Both the position numbers and the translations under genes were made by a program. A stretch of 64,000 bases of DNA from Ochrobactrum teleogrylli (lineage in GTDB: Bacteria; Pseudomonadota; Alphaproteobacteria; Rhizobiales; Rhizobiaceae): positions 62,001 through 126,000 of the forward strand of contig NZ_VEWL01000005.1 in the NCBI RefSeq assembly GCF_006376685.1, read 5' to 3'. Numbering within the stretch: the first letter of the stretch is position 1; each line of letters starts with the position of its first letter. Below the pieces are notes generated by a model. That model had not been told where the DNA came from and made no database searches. It was given only the letters and a program-made list of their open reading frames with translations. Below, piece after piece: positions 8,751 through 18,347 of the stretch.

Positions 8751-11041
8751 GCAGTCGTTTTTCTTTCCGCCTGCGCACGCTTGCGATGTGCGATGAGGCG
8801 GGGGGCCGAAGACTTCAGCGACTTTCCGCGACCCGAAAGGCTAGGATTGGTCATGAAATATTCCTGCGCGTTGAAAGCTTCCTCTCCTTCTTCTTTTTCT
8901 ATCCGGCGAGAGGTGCCATCCGCAAGTAGCTGATAGCTCTGTTGGTTATCAATTATGTTGGCAAACATGATTTGTGATAAAATTTGTTGATGAACTGTTG
9001 CGTTGGTGATGGGTACTAAAGTCTCCACACGGCGGTCGAGATTGCGCGGCATCATATCGGCGGAACCAATATAGACAATCGCCTTGTCGGACGGCAGATC
9101 ATGCCCGTTTCCAAAGCAGAAAACGCGGCTATGCTCGAGAAAACGCCCGACAATGGACTTGGCGCGAATATTGTCCGATAAGCCTGGAACACCCGGCCGC
9201 AGGCAGCAAATGCCGCGGACCACCAGATCGATATGAACGCCCGCCTGGCTTGCCTTATAGAGCGCATCAATAATCTGTGGATCGACCAGCGAATTCATCT
9301 TCATCCAGATCGCCGCCGGTCGCCCAGCCTTCGCATGCGCCACTTCATCCTCAATGTGCTTGATGATACGCGCGCGCAAGGTGAATGGCGAAATGGCGAT
9401 TTTCATTTCCTCGGCGGGCTGGGCATAGCCGGTGATGAAATTGAAGATATGCGCCACATCGCGGGCAATATCCGCATCCGAGGTGAAGAAGGATAGATCC
9501 GTATAAATGCGCGCGGTGATCGGGTGATAATTGCCCGTGCCCAGATGCACATAGGAGCGCAATTTCTGATCTTCGCGCCGCACGACAAGCGACATTTTTG
9601 CGTGCGTCTTCAATTCGATAAAGCCGAACACCACCTGCACGCCCGCGCGTTCGAGATCGCGCGCCCAGCGAATATTGGCTTCTTCATCGAAGCGCGCCTT
9701 CAGCTCGACCAGCGCCGTCACCGACTTTCCCGCTTCCGCCGCATCGACCAGCGCACGCACAATCGGGCTGTCGTTGGAGGTGCGGTAGAGCGTCTGCTTG
9801 ATGGCCAGCACATCCGGGTCCGCCGCCGCCTGACGCAGGAACTGCACCACAACGTCGAAGGATTCATAAGGGTGGTGAACCACGATATCCTTTTCGCGAA
9901 TCGCGGCGAAGCAATCGCCGCCATGTTCGCGGATACGTTCCGGGAAACGCGGATTGTAGGACACGAATTTCAGGTCATCGCGCGGGATCGAAACGATTTC
10001 CGAGATCATGTTGAGCGCCAGAAGTCCTTCATGCACGCTGACACGATTTTCGGAGACGCCAAGTTCGGTCGCCACAAAGACGCGCAGGGCTTCCGGCATT
10101 TCGCCATCGAATTCGATACGGATCACCTGACCGCGACGGCGGCGCTTCAGCGCCGTTTCGAAGAGACGCACGAGGTCTTCGGCTTCTTCTTCAACTTCGA
10201 TATCGCTGTCGCGAATAATGCGGAATGTGCCCGCGCCGCGCACCTCATAACCAGGGAACAGCCGCCCGATAAACAGGCTCACCGCATCTTCAATGGTGAT
10301 GACACGATAGACGTTTTGTTGGTCTGTCGGCAGCTGGATGAAACGCTTCAGAGCCACCGGAATGCGCAGCAGCGCAGTCATCGGGTGATTGTCGGCGCGA
10401 CGCGCCAGCTGCAAGGCAATTGAGAAGCCCAGATTCGGAATGAACGGGAAAGGATGAGCCGGATCGATGGAGAGCGGCGTCAAAACCGGGAAGATCGTTT
10501 CAAGAAAATGGCTTTCCAGCCATTCCTTTTCCGAATCCGACAAGCCCGACGGGCGAACGATGTCGATATTTTCCTGCACCAGTTCATCACGCAAAATGCG
10601 GAAACGTCCCTGTTGCTCGGCCTGCAAGCGGCTCACTTCATCCAGAACGAAATCGAGCTGTTCCTGTGGCGTACGACCATCGGCACTGCGCAGCGCCACG
10701 CCGGCCCGCACCTGTCCGGCAAGACCGGCAATGCGCACCATGAAAAATTCATCGAGATTGGTGGCCGAAATAGACAGAAAACGCAGGCGCTCCAGTAAGG
10801 GCTGGCGCATATTGGCCGCCTCGTCCAGAACGCGACGATTGAACTGGAGCCAGGAAAACTCACGATTAACGAAGCGATCCGCGCTGTTCATCAGCTCCGC
10901 GATCTTATCTTCATTCAAAGCTTTGTGAGCATCGGGAGCGTTTTGCATGTCCGAACCGATATCGGAGGTGCGGGCTGGTTCAGCTGTCATCTCATGAGCC
11001 CCGTTCTGGGTTTGGCTTGCCAACGCACTGTTTTCGTTCAT
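8747..11041 (-). CDS. ppk: Polyphosphate kinase 1
   Basis: Makes polyphosphate reversibly from ATP. The start [10 protein letters not shown] is preferred because AGGA lies 5 nt upstream; the longer frame from 11119 has no such site. The product is 764 aa, slightly longer than most Ppk1 proteins because of a polar N-terminal 60 residues. The N-terminal domain starts near [20 protein letters not shown], followed by the head domain and two phospholipase-D-like catalytic domains. The histidine expected to be autophosphorylated sits in the [12 protein letters not shown] segment, and conserved arginines follow in [17 protein letters not shown]. It is the first gene of the ppk-ppx pair. Confidence 0.95.
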   Translation of the reverse strand: MNENSALASQTQNGAHEMTAEPARTSDIGSDMQNAPDAHKALNEDKIAELMNSADRFVNREFSWLQFNRRVLDEAANMRQPLLERLRFLSISATNLDEFFMVRIAGLAGQVRAGVALRSADGRTPQEQLDFVLDEVSRLQAEQQGRFRILRDELVQENIDIVRPSGLSDSEKEWLESHFLETIFPVLTPLSIDPAHPFPFIPNLGFSIALQLARRADNHPMTALLRIPVALKRFIQLPTDQQNVYRVITIEDAVSLFIGRLFPGYEVRGAGTFRIIRDSDIEVEEEAEDLVRLFETALKRRRRGQVIRIEFDGEMPEALRVFVATELGVSENRVSVHEGLLALNMISEIVSIPRDDLKFVSYNPRFPERIREHGGDCFAAIREKDIVVHHPYESFDVVVQFLRQAAADPDVLAIKQTLYRTSNDSPIVRALVDAAEAGKSVTALVELKARFDEEANIRWARDLERAGVQVVFGFIELKTHAKMSLVVRREDQKLRSYVHLGTGNYHPITARIYTDLSFFTSDADIARDVAHIFNFITGYAQPAEEMKIAISPFTLRARIIKHIEDEVAHAKAGRPAAIWMKMNSLVDPQIIDALYKASQAGVHIDLVVRGICCLRPGVPGLSDNIRAKSIVGRFLEHSRVFCFGNGHDLPSDKAIVYIGSADMMPRNLDRRVETLVPITNATVHQQILSQIMFANIIDNQQSYQLLADGTSRRIEKEEGEEAFNAQEYFMTNPSLSGRGKSLKSSAPRLIAHRKRAQAERKTTA

Positions 11042-11250
11042 TTTTCCTAATCCGGCATCTGCCGGAACGAACCGGCGCATCGTAAAGCCTATGGCTGTCG
11101 CATGACAGTTTGATAGCAAATCACTTAAATATCCCTAGAATTGATGAAAACGCTTCCGGAAACAAGCGTTTCGCGGTAAACGCAAGCAGAGTTTTGAGCG
11201 CGCTGGTCTGAGGCGTGCTATATACCGCGAACGACAGCCCGGAGCGTATT

Positions 11251-11505
11251 ATGTCCGATCACATCATTCCTCATTTCCAGAACGACGCCGGCCATAATGC
11301 CATTGAAATCGGCGTAAAGGAATTCATGTGCGTCGGCGCAAACCCGCCTTTCGACCATCCGCATGTCTTCCTCGACATGGGCGATGAAAGCGAAGTGGTC
11401 TGCCCGTATTGCTCGACCCTTTATCGCTACAATGCCAAGCTGCATGCCGACGAAACCGTCCCGTCAGGCTGCACCTACGACGCCCCAGCCGACAAAGCGG
11501 CCTGA
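11251..11505 (+). CDS. Small zinc-finger domain protein (NDUFS6-like)
   Basis: An 84-aa protein starting MSDHIIPHFQND with GGAG 6 nt upstream. It carries Cys27, a DHPH pair (His36, His38) and CPYC (Cys51, Cys54), the Zn-ligand pattern of the CHCC zinc-finger family that includes mitochondrial complex I subunit NDUFS6. In alphaproteobacteria this family is usually annotated only as a zinc-finger domain protein. It may be a complex I accessory subunit, which would parallel the NDUFS4 homologue at 26.4 kb. That link is inference. It reads in the same direction as the FAD monooxygenase 51 bp downstream. Confidence 0.85.
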   Translation: MSDHIIPHFQNDAGHNAIEIGVKEFMCVGANPPFDHPHVFLDMGDESEVVCPYCSTLYRYNAKLHADETVPSGCTYDAPADKAA

Positions 11506-11556
11506 TCGGCGTCTGTTAAAGCCCATCTCGTCACAGCATTGGGCAAGAAGACCGAT

Positions 11557-12762
11557 ATGGGCAAAGGCCACATATTGATAGCAGGAGCCGGTGTCGCGGC
11601 ATTGAGCGCGGCGCTGGAACTTGCAGCACGGGGCTGGACCATCCGGCTCATCGAGAAAGCCTCAGCTCTTTCTGAAGTCGGTGCGGGCCTGCAGCTGGCC
11701 CCCAACGCCATGCGTCACCTCGAACGCCTCGGTATCGCCGACAGCTTGGCTTCCCACGCCGTAACACCTGAAAAGCTCTACCTCGTTGACGGGCGCAAGG
11801 CGCGTCCCCTGCTTGCGATGGAGCTGGGCGACAGGGCTTTTAAGCGCTGGCATCATGCCTATGTGGTCTGCCATCGTGCCGATTTGCAATCGGCCCTGTT
11901 GCAAGCTTGCGCGGAAAACCCGGCGATCCAGATCAGTCTCGGCAGCGAAATCCTCGATCATAGCGCTCGCGACAAGGGCATCGTGGCGACCGTCAAAAGC
12001 GAAAGCGGAACGGAGACCATCGAGGCCGATTATCTGATCGCCTGCGATGGAGTCTGGTCGGTCGAGCGCGCACTTGCCGGTTATGACAAGGCGCGGTTCA
12101 GCGGCCATATTGCGTGGCGCGCAACATTGGCAACCAATGCCCTGCCCGCCTCTTTCCTGAGCGCTCTTCCCGTACGCAAGGCCGTATCGGCCTGGCTCGG
12201 CCCGAGGATTCATTTCATCGCCTATCCCGTCAAAGCCGGGACATTCTTCAATTTCGTTGCCATAACGGCAGGTGAAAATGCGGGCGAAAACTGGTCCAGA
12301 ACAGGCGACCGCGCAAAGCTGCAAGCCGCCTATCGGGATTGGGCCAAGCCGGTTCGCGATGTTCTGGCAACTGCCGAAGATTGGACGTATTGGCCGCTTT
12401 TCGAAATGTCGGAACCGCAGTTTCTGGGGCCAAACCGCACCATATTTCTGGGCGATGCGTCCCATGCCGTCACGCCATTTGCCGCGCAAGGTGCGGCGAT
12501 GGCGATTGAAGATGCTGCCGCACTTGCCGAAGCGCTTGATGCCGCCGATCAATCGGTGGGACTGCGTCGCTTCGAAACCGTCCGCAAGGAACGGATCGCG
12601 GCGGTCGCCAAACGCGGCCAGCTTAACCGCTTTGCCTATCACGCCACCGGACCGATGGCGCTTGGCCGCAACATGCTGTTTGCCTTGCGCCGCCCGGATA
12701 CTTTTCTGAAGGATCTGGACTGGCTCTACGGCTATGATGCGGTTGCGGCCATACGTGGATAG
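11557..12762 (+). CDS. FAD-dependent monooxygenase (salicylate hydroxylase-like)
   Basis: A 401-aa group A flavoprotein monooxygenase. The Rossmann motif GAGVAALSAALELAARG is near the N-terminus, the DG motif region is ACDGVWSVER, and GDASHAVTPFAAQGAAMAIED is the second FAD-binding GD motif. The family hydroxylates aromatic substrates using NAD(P)H and O2. The substrate is not predictable, and UbiH-type quinone hydroxylases or tetracycline-modifying relatives share the fold. A TTG at 11539 could add six residues; the ATG at 11557 is taken. No aromatic degradation genes are adjacent. Confidence 0.85.
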   Translation: MGKGHILIAGAGVAALSAALELAARGWTIRLIEKASALSEVGAGLQLAPNAMRHLERLGIADSLASHAVTPEKLYLVDGRKARPLLAMELGDRAFKRWHHAYVVCHRADLQSALLQACAENPAIQISLGSEILDHSARDKGIVATVKSESGTETIEADYLIACDGVWSVERALAGYDKARFSGHIAWRATLATNALPASFLSALPVRKAVSAWLGPRIHFIAYPVKAGTFFNFVAITAGENAGENWSRTGDRAKLQAAYRDWAKPVRDVLATAEDWTYWPLFEMSEPQFLGPNRTIFLGDASHAVTPFAAQGAAMAIEDAAALAEALDAADQSVGLRRFETVRKERIAAVAKRGQLNRFAYHATGPMALGRNMLFALRRPDTFLKDLDWLYGYDAVAAIRG

Positions 12763-12773
12763 TCGGTTAAAAC

Positions 12774-13259
12774 TCAGGCAGCGTCGCGCGCCGCTTCCAG
12801 TGTCGCAACATCGATCTTGACCATCTTCATCATGGCGTCCGCTACGCGCTGACGGACATCGGGCGCACCGTTTTCGAGAATATCGAGCAACATGTCGGGC
12901 ACGATTTGCCATGCGAAACCGTATTTGTCGGTCAGCCAACTGCATTCCATCGGCGAACCGCCTTCCAGAAGTTTTTCCCAGAAGGCATCCACCTCTGCCT
13001 GATCCTTGCAGCGAATGATCAACGAAGCCGCTGGCGTAAACTTGAACGACGGACCGCCGTTGAGGCCGCATATTTTTTGCCCATCGAGCGTGAAGTTCGC
13101 GGTGACTGCCTGTTCTTCGTTCTGCTGATGGCCATGCTTGAAGCGGATGAAGCCATCAATTGAAGCCGGTCGCCCGCAGGCGCGAAAAATCGAGACGTAA
13201 TGATTGGCGGCTTCCTCCGCCTGCCCATCGAACCACAGGCAAATGGTGAGACCAGACAT
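12774..13259 (-). CDS. VOC superfamily protein (PhnB-like)
   Basis: A 161-aa protein starting MSGLTICLWFDGQAEEAANHY with GGAGG 8 nt upstream. It has the two beta-alpha-beta-beta-beta modules of the PhnB/3-demethylubiquinone methyltransferase-like VOC fold (SIIF-type opening, NGGPSFKFTPAASLIIRC, then WLTDKYGFAWQIVPDML). The family includes enzymes and binding proteins of unknown substrate. It is the second gene of a minus-strand pair with the VOC protein beginning at 13708, separated by 32 bp. Confidence 0.85.
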   Translation of the reverse strand: MSGLTICLWFDGQAEEAANHYVSIFRACGRPASIDGFIRFKHGHQQNEEQAVTANFTLDGQKICGLNGGPSFKFTPAASLIIRCKDQAEVDAFWEKLLEGGSPMECSWLTDKYGFAWQIVPDMLLDILENGAPDVRQRVADAMMKMVKIDVATLEAARDAA

Positions 13260-13291
13260 GGTCAATTCCTCCCTGTCTATCCGGTTTGATG

Positions 13292-13708
13292 TCAGCCCAT
13301 GACTTTGGCTGCTTCTTCCATATCCATCCACATCAGCTCCCAGATATGGCCGTCCGGGTCCTCGAAGCTGCGCCCATACATGAAACCGTAATCCTGTTTG
13401 GCCGCTGGATCGGCACGACCGCCAGCCTTCGCGGCCTTTTCGACCGTATCATCCACCTCGGCCTTGCTGTCGGCGGAAAGGCAGACCAGTACTTCGCTGA
13501 CTGCGGTGGCATCGGCAATTTTCTTCGGCGTGAACTGGCTGAACTTGTCATGATCAAGGATCATGGCGTGGATCGTATCGGAGAAAACCATGCAGGACGC
13601 GGTTTCGTCCGAGAACATCGGGTTCTTCTGCGCGCCAATGGCTTCATAAAAGCTGGTCGAGCGCGCAACGTCTTTCACAGGCAGATTCACGAAAATCATT
13701 TTCGGCAT
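13292..13708 (-). CDS. VOC superfamily glyoxalase/lactoylglutathione lyase-like protein
   Basis: A 138-aa protein starting MPKMIFVNLPVKDVARS behind GGAGGAAATAAC. It has two VOC half-domains, with the second ending FEDPDGHIWELMWMD, including the usual acidic metal-ligand position in WELMW. Substrate unknown. It is divergent from the HxlR regulator with 143 bp between starts, so the regulator may control this pair. Confidence 0.87.
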   Translation of the reverse strand: MPKMIFVNLPVKDVARSTSFYEAIGAQKNPMFSDETASCMVFSDTIHAMILDHDKFSQFTPKKIADATAVSEVLVCLSADSKAEVDDTVEKAAKAGGRADPAAKQDYGFMYGRSFEDPDGHIWELMWMDMEEAAKVMG

Positions 13709-13851
13709 GTTATTTCCTCCATTGGCAGGGTGCAGCCCTGTCTCCATTGCGAACATTAATCGCCGCTGGGCCAGACATTTTCTGCCTCTACCGGACATGT
13801 CTGGATTAAGTTTGCTTGAACATAATGACAGATAAGTTATATTAAGCAACT

Positions 13852-14553
13852 ATGAAGTTAGTAAAAATAACTAAAAGCGAAAAACAAGCCGCCAAGCGCA
13901 GCTATGACGATGCGTGCGCCGCAGCGCATGGCCTTGATTTAATTGGGGAGCGCTGGGCGCTGCTGGTCATGCGAGAGCTGATGCTGGGCCCAAAGCGCTT
14001 CAGCGATTTGCGCGCCGATCTGCCGGGCGTCAGCGCCAATGTGCTGACCCAGAGGCTGGAAGGGCTGGAACTGGCGGGCATTCTCCACAAGACCAAATTG
14101 CCGCCGCCCGCCTCGGTGCAGGTCTATGAACTCACCGAATGGGGCTATGAAAGCGAGCCTATCCTGCAAGCACTCGGTCGTTGGGCCGCGCGTTCGCCAA
14201 TGCACGATCCGAACCTGCCGATATCAACGGTGTCGTTCTTGCTATCCCTGCGCACTATGTTGGATAGCGAAAGCGCGCATGGGATGAATGCGACCATCCA
14301 CCTGCAGCTGGATGGAGAAGATTTCACCGCCCACCTGCATGATGAGGCGCTGGATATCGCCCGTGGTAAGCCAGAACGATGCGATCTTTCGCTGCAAGGC
14401 GCACCGCGCATGGTCGCCGCAACGATCTATGGCGGTCAGCCATTATCAGCGCTTGAGGAGGCCGGTCTGCTGATCGTCGAAGGAGATCGCGCCTTGGCAG
14501 AAAAGCTTCGCACGCTGTTCCCCTTGCCCGACAAAGCACCCTCCCCGGAATAA
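13852..14553 (+). CDS. HxlR-family transcriptional regulator with C-terminal SCP2-like domain
   Basis: A 233-aa protein. Residues about 20-115 are a winged helix of the HxlR type (GERWALLVMRELMLGPKRFSDLRADLPGVSANVLTQRLEGLELAGI). The C-terminal half (about 140-225) is unusual for the basic 110-aa HxlR protein and resembles a small sterol-carrier-like ligand domain found fused to HxlR regulators. It is divergent from the two VOC genes and lies just before the SRPBCC-ArsR operon. The start region overlaps a degenerate GCAAC-N6-GTTAG element (13846-13861), hinting at autoregulation. Confidence 0.88.
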   Translation: MKLVKITKSEKQAAKRSYDDACAAAHGLDLIGERWALLVMRELMLGPKRFSDLRADLPGVSANVLTQRLEGLELAGILHKTKLPPPASVQVYELTEWGYESEPILQALGRWAARSPMHDPNLPISTVSFLLSLRTMLDSESAHGMNATIHLQLDGEDFTAHLHDEALDIARGKPERCDLSLQGAPRMVAATIYGGQPLSALEEAGLLIVEGDRALAEKLRTLFPLPDKAPSPE

Positions 14554-14557
14554 ATAT

Positions 14558-14614
14558 GCAACTTTTCGGTTGCTTATTTTTCCTGAACCTGTAAATTAGC
14601 AACCATTGAGTTGC
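14558..14614. promoter_or_regulatory. Twin GCAAC-N6-GTTGC operator candidates
   Basis: Two copies of the same interrupted palindrome lie between the HxlR gene and the SRPBCC gene: 14558-14573 and 14599-14614. Arms are identical and spacers are both 6 nt but differ in sequence. Starts are 41 bp apart, close to four helical turns. They sit 22-78 bp before the SRPBCC start codon, the right place for ArsR or HxlR binding around the promoter. Confidence 0.6.
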
Positions 14615-14635
14615 CAATTACGGAGGATTTACACC

Positions 14636-15097
14636 ATGACCCTTGCAAGTACGACAGATCGTATTGAGAAAACCGTTGATATTCGCGCAGGCATTGACCG
14701 CGTTTGGCGCGCCCTGACCGACCATGACGAGTTTGGAAGCTGGTTTCGCGTCAAGATCGATGGCCCGTTCGTCGTCGGCACCGCTTCGACCGGCCACATC
14801 ACCTATCCGGGCTTTGAGCATGTGCGCTGGGAATCCTTCGTCAAGGATATGGAGGCGCCGAACTATTTTGCCTTCACCTGGCATCCTTATGCGATCGAGC
14901 CCGATGTCGATTACTCCAAGGAGCCGCCGACGTTGGTGGAATTCAAGCTTGAACCAATCGAGAGCGGCACCCGCCTGACGGTTGTTGAAAGCGGTTTCGA
15001 TGCCCTGCCCGCCGAGCGCCAGCCATTGGCACTGCGCATGAACGATGGCGGCTGGCAGGAGCAGGTCGGCAACATCAAGGCCCATGTCGAAAAATGA
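14636..15097 (+). CDS. SRPBCC/AHSA1-family protein
   Basis: A 153-aa START-like helix-grip protein of the AHSA1 (activator of Hsp90 ATPase-like) type: IEKTVDIRAGIDRVWRALTD opens the fold, FTWHPYAIEPD lies in the middle, and SGTRLTVVESGFDALP near the end is typical. The ATG at 14636 has GGAGG 9 nt upstream. Its stop overlaps the start of the ArsR gene as ATGA. Pairs of SRPBCC and ArsR genes are common in bacteria; the ligand is usually unknown. Confidence 0.88.
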   Translation: MTLASTTDRIEKTVDIRAGIDRVWRALTDHDEFGSWFRVKIDGPFVVGTASTGHITYPGFEHVRWESFVKDMEAPNYFAFTWHPYAIEPDVDYSKEPPTLVEFKLEPIESGTRLTVVESGFDALPAERQPLALRMNDGGWQEQVGNIKAHVEK

Positions 15098-15429
15098 ATG
15101 AAAGCCCGGCCAGTCACGCCATGGAAATATCCGCTATTTTCGGGGCGCTTGCCGACCCGACCCGACTTGCGCTCATCGAAACATTGAGTGACGGTGAGAG
15201 CCGCTCCATCGTGGTGCTGTCGCAGAATGGCAGCATCACACGGCAAGCCGTGACCAAGCACCTGTCCGTTCTCGAACAGGTCGGGCTTGTGCAACGGGAA
15301 AAGATCGGGCGGGAAAGTCATTTCCGCCTGCATCCGGCTCCACTTGTCGATGCCCGCGCCTATCTGGCGGCCGTTTCGACGCAGTGGGACGATGCCTTGC
15401 AGCGCCTTCGCCATTTCGTGGAGGATTGA
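15094..15429 (+). CDS. ArsR-family transcriptional regulator
   Basis: A 111-aa winged-helix regulator: FGALADPTRLALIETLSDGE, then a recognition helix around RQAVTKHLSVLEQVGLVQREKIGRESHFRL. No cysteine metal-binding motif is seen, so a metal-independent ArsR is likely, as in SRPBCC-linked regulators. Translationally coupled to the SRPBCC gene by ATGA. It probably represses its own operon through the upstream palindromes; this is inferred from position. Confidence 0.9.
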   Translation: MNESPASHAMEISAIFGALADPTRLALIETLSDGESRSIVVLSQNGSITRQAVTKHLSVLEQVGLVQREKIGRESHFRLHPAPLVDARAYLAAVSTQWDDALQRLRHFVED

Positions 15430-15430
15430 A

Positions 15431-15838
15431 TCACGACTGGTTGAAAAGTAGCGATGAAGTGCCTTTAACGAAGCCGATTTTTTCATAGAACGGCACCAGC
15501 CGGTCCGGGCAATAAAGTTCGAAACTCTTCACGCGTTGCAGCTTTTCGTGGCCCAACACGCGGTTGACGATGGCTTGTCCGAGCCCTCGTCCCCGGTGAT
15601 GATCGGAAACGATCACATCGAAAATCATCGCCTTGAAGGTGAAGTCGCTCAACACCCGCGCAAAGCCAGCAATCTTGTCTGCATCGTCGAAGCAGAACAC
15701 AAGCACATCGCAATGGCTGAGCATGTGGACGACATCTTCGAAGCTTCGCTCGCGTGTCCACCATTCCTTGCTGTAAAACGCATGAAATTCGCCATATTGC
15801 TCAGGCGTGAGCTTCTCTTCCCACCGGAAATCCGTCAC
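15431..15838 (-). CDS. GNAT-family N-acetyltransferase
   Basis: A 135-aa acetyltransferase starting with GTG (GTGACGGATTTC), with GGGGAGG 7 nt upstream. Motif A for acetyl-CoA binding is DHHRGRGLGQAIVNRVL and the C-terminal strand is FYEKIGFVKGTSSLLFN. Substrate unknown. It is convergent with the ArsR gene (stops 1 bp apart) and divergent from the next VOC gene. Confidence 0.87.
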   Translation of the reverse strand: MTDFRWEEKLTPEQYGEFHAFYSKEWWTRERSFEDVVHMLSHCDVLVFCFDDADKIAGFARVLSDFTFKAMIFDVIVSDHHRGRGLGQAIVNRVLGHEKLQRVKSFELYCPDRLVPFYEKIGFVKGTSSLLFNQS

Positions 15839-15887
15839 GAAATACCTCCCCGCTTCAATGGGCTATCAGTCGCAAAGGCTGTGCAAA

Positions 15888-16262
15888 ATGACAATCCACT
15901 TTGAACAAACCTGCCCCGTCTTTCGGATTTTCGACATTGAGAAAGCCAAGGAGTTCTATATCGGTTTTCTTGGCTTCACCCTCGACTGGGAGCACCGATT
16001 TGCAGAGAATATGCCGCTTTACATGCAGGTGTCACGCGAAGGCCTGATCCTGCATCTGAGTGAGCATCACGGCGATGGCAGCCCCGGCGCCAATATTTTT
16101 GTGCGCATGCAGGGCGTCGACGCCTTGCATAAGGAAATCACTGCGCGCGGCTATCGCTTCATGCGTCCGGAGATTGAGACCGAGTCCTGGGGCCGCGTGA
16201 TGGGCGTGATCGACCCATTTGGCAACCGCATCCAGTTCTGCGAAGGGCCGCACGCCGAATAA
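15888..16262 (+). CDS. VOC-family protein, bleomycin-resistance-protein-like
   Basis: A 124-aa two-module VOC protein: CPVFRIFDIEKAKEFYIGFLGF at the start and VIDPFGNRIQFCE at the end. The arrangement is that of glyoxalase superfamily proteins annotated as bleomycin-binding relatives. Binding of such a drug is not implied. It ends in a strong terminator and closes the small-molecule cluster. Confidence 0.85.
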   Translation: MTIHFEQTCPVFRIFDIEKAKEFYIGFLGFTLDWEHRFAENMPLYMQVSREGLILHLSEHHGDGSPGANIFVRMQGVDALHKEITARGYRFMRPEIETESWGRVMGVIDPFGNRIQFCEGPHAE

Positions 16263-16296
16263 ACGGCAGCCTGTCCGCAATATGCTTTCCAACTAA

Positions 16297-16327
16297 AACA
16301 CCCGCCAGCGACACTGGCGGGTGTTTT
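16297..16327. terminator. Bidirectional terminator
   Basis: AACACCCGCCAG and CTGGCGGGTGTT pair around a short loop, with A-tract and T-tract on either side. It lies between the VOC gene and the convergent end of aapP. Confidence 0.85.
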
Positions 16328-16350
16328 TCAATGCAAGGCAATCGGCCTGA

Positions 16351-17160
16351 TCAGTGCAGGATCTGGCTGAGGAACAGTTTGGTGCGTTCGTGCTGCGGAT
16401 TGTCGAAGAACTCGTTCGGCGAGTTCTGTTCGACAATCTGGCCCTGATCCATGAAGATCACGCGATTGGCGACCTGACGGGCAAAGCCCATTTCGTGCGT
16501 CACGCAGATCATGGTCATGCCTTCGGCGGCAAGGCTCACCATCGTATCAAGCACTTCCTTGACCATTTCCGGATCGAGCGCCGAAGTCGGTTCGTCAAAC
16601 AGCATGACTTTCGGATTCATGCACAGCGCACGGGCAATTGCCACGCGCTGCTGCTGGCCGCCGGAGAGCTGGCCCGGATATTTATTAGCCTGCTCCGGAA
16701 TTTTCACGCGGGCCAGATAATGCATGGCGATTTCTTCCGCCTTTTTCTTCGGCATCTTGCGCACCCAGATCGGGGCCAGCGTGCAGTTTTCCAGAATGGT
16801 CAGATGCGGAAAAAGGTTGAAGTGCTGGAACACCATGCCGACTTCGCGGCGCACTTCATCGATCTTCTTCAGATCGTTGGTGAGTTCGATACCGTCAACG
16901 ACGATCTTGCCCTTCTGATGCTCCTCCAGACGGTTGATGCAGCGGATCATCGTCGATTTGCCGGAACCAGACGGACCAGCCACGACGATACGCTCACCGC
17001 GCATGACCTTCAGGTTGATGTCGCGCAGAACGTGAAACTCACCATACCACTTATGCATATTGGTGATTTCGATGGCGACATCGGTTTTGGAAACCTGCAT
17101 CTTGGAGCGGTCGACATCGACACCGAGCTCGGATTGCGGGAGGGCGCTTTGTGCACTCAT
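16351..17160 (-). CDS. aapP: General L-amino acid ABC transporter, ATP-binding protein
   Basis: The ATPase of a polar amino-acid importer. The 269-aa product starts [13 protein letters not shown]. Walker A is GPSGSGKST, the signature is [15 protein letters not shown], Walker B is [12 protein letters not shown], and the switch histidine is in [14 protein letters not shown] context. The best match is AapP of the AapJQMP system; it lies 23 bp downstream of aapM and is the last gene of the operon. Its initiation region shares 19 nt exactly with that of the PAP2 gene at 22087. Confidence 0.95.
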   Translation of the reverse strand: MSAQSALPQSELGVDVDRSKMQVSKTDVAIEITNMHKWYGEFHVLRDINLKVMRGERIVVAGPSGSGKSTMIRCINRLEEHQKGKIVVDGIELTNDLKKIDEVRREVGMVFQHFNLFPHLTILENCTLAPIWVRKMPKKKAEEIAMHYLARVKIPEQANKYPGQLSGGQQQRVAIARALCMNPKVMLFDEPTSALDPEMVKEVLDTMVSLAAEGMTMICVTHEMGFARQVANRVIFMDQGQIVEQNSPNEFFDNPQHERTKLFLSQILH

Positions 17161-17183
17161 TCCATTATTCCCTTTTGTTCTTT

Positions 17184-18347
17184 TTATCGTTTGTGACCCG
17201 TGTCGAGCCGTCGTTCCATGAATATAGAGTATCGCGACATAGCGAAACAGAAAATCCAGAAAACGAAGCCCGCAAAAATAAGGCCGGTAGCAGGCGTCTG
17301 TGGAGAAGCCCAATTGGCATCGGAGAAATTCTGGCGAACAATGCCCAGAAGATCGAACATGCCGATGATGTAGACGAGGCTCGTATCCTTGAAGAGACCG
17401 ATGAAGGTGTTCACGATGCCGGGAATCACCAGTTTCAGCGCCTGCGGCAGGATGATGAGACCCGTCTTCTGCCAGTAGCTGAGGCCGAGCGCATCCGCGC
17501 CTTCATATTGCCCGCGCGAAATGGCCTGTAGTCCGCCGCGCACCACTTCCGCCATATAGGCCGAGGCAAACAACGCCACGCCGATCAACGCACGCAGCAG
17601 TTTGTCGAAGGTGACACCTGGCGGCAGGAACAGTGGCAGCATGACGCTCGCCATGAACAACACTGTGACCAGCGGAACACCGCGCACCATCTCGATGAAA
17701 ATGATGCTGAATGTCTTGATGACAGGCAGATGCGACCGGCGACCGAGCGCCAGCAAAATGCCGAGCGGCAGTGAGACGGCAATGCCCACGAAGGACAGAA
17801 CCAGCGTTACCAGAAGGCCGCCCCAAAGCGGCGTTTCCACGAAGGACAGGCCGAACCAGCCGCCAACCAGCAGGAAGAAAGCGACGAACGGAAACACGAA
17901 GAAGAACAGAATGGCGTTGAGCGCCTTCTGCGGCACCTTCGGGATCAGAAGCGGCACCAAAAGAACGACGAAGATCAGCGCCGTGAGATTGACCCGCCAC
18001 CGCTCATCGATCGGATAGCGCCCATAAATGAACTGCTCATACTTGGCCTGAACGAAAGCCCAGCACGCCCCGGACCAGCCATCCGGCTGTGCGCCGCCCT
18101 GCGCAACGGTCAGACAGGCGGTGCGGTCGGTTCCGCTCCACACCGCATTGATGAAGAGCCACTGAATCGCCGAAGGCAGAAACCAGAACAACAGAAACAG
18201 AGCGAAGATCGTCAGGGCCGCATCGGTTGGAGAAGCGAAGAGATTGACGCGCAGCCAGTGCGAAAAGCCCTGTACGGAACGCGGCGGCTTTTCGCTATCG
18301 ACCATTTGCGTGCGGATATATTGGAGATCGGCATTGTCCATGGTCAT
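17184..18347 (-). CDS. aapM: General L-amino acid ABC transporter, permease
   Basis: A 387-aa inner-membrane permease. Several hydrophobic segments precede the HisM-type BPD_transp_1 region in the C-terminal half, with the EAA loop [27 protein letters not shown]. AapM is longer than most HisM-type permeases because of an N-terminal region with extra membrane spans, as here. The start overlaps the aapQ stop as ATGA (18344-18347). It forms a heterodimer with AapQ. Confidence 0.95.
   Translation of the reverse strand: MTMDNADLQYIRTQMVDSEKPPRSVQGFSHWLRVNLFASPTDAALTIFALFLLFWFLPSAIQWLFINAVWSGTDRTACLTVAQGGAQPDGWSGACWAFVQAKYEQFIYGRYPIDERWRVNLTALIFVVLLVPLLIPKVPQKALNAILFFFVFPFVAFFLLVGGWFGLSFVETPLWGGLLVTLVLSFVGIAVSLPLGILLALGRRSHLPVIKTFSIIFIEMVRGVPLVTVLFMASVMLPLFLPPGVTFDKLLRALIGVALFASAYMAEVVRGGLQAISRGQYEGADALGLSYWQKTGLIILPQALKLVIPGIVNTFIGLFKDTSLVYIIGMFDLLGIVRQNFSDANWASPQTPATGLIFAGFVFWIFCFAMSRYSIFMERRLDTGHKR

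Noticed and set aside
15888..16262. Bleomycin resistance gene
   Set aside because: Only the fold is shared; this VOC subgroup is broad and chromosomal copies rarely bind bleomycin.
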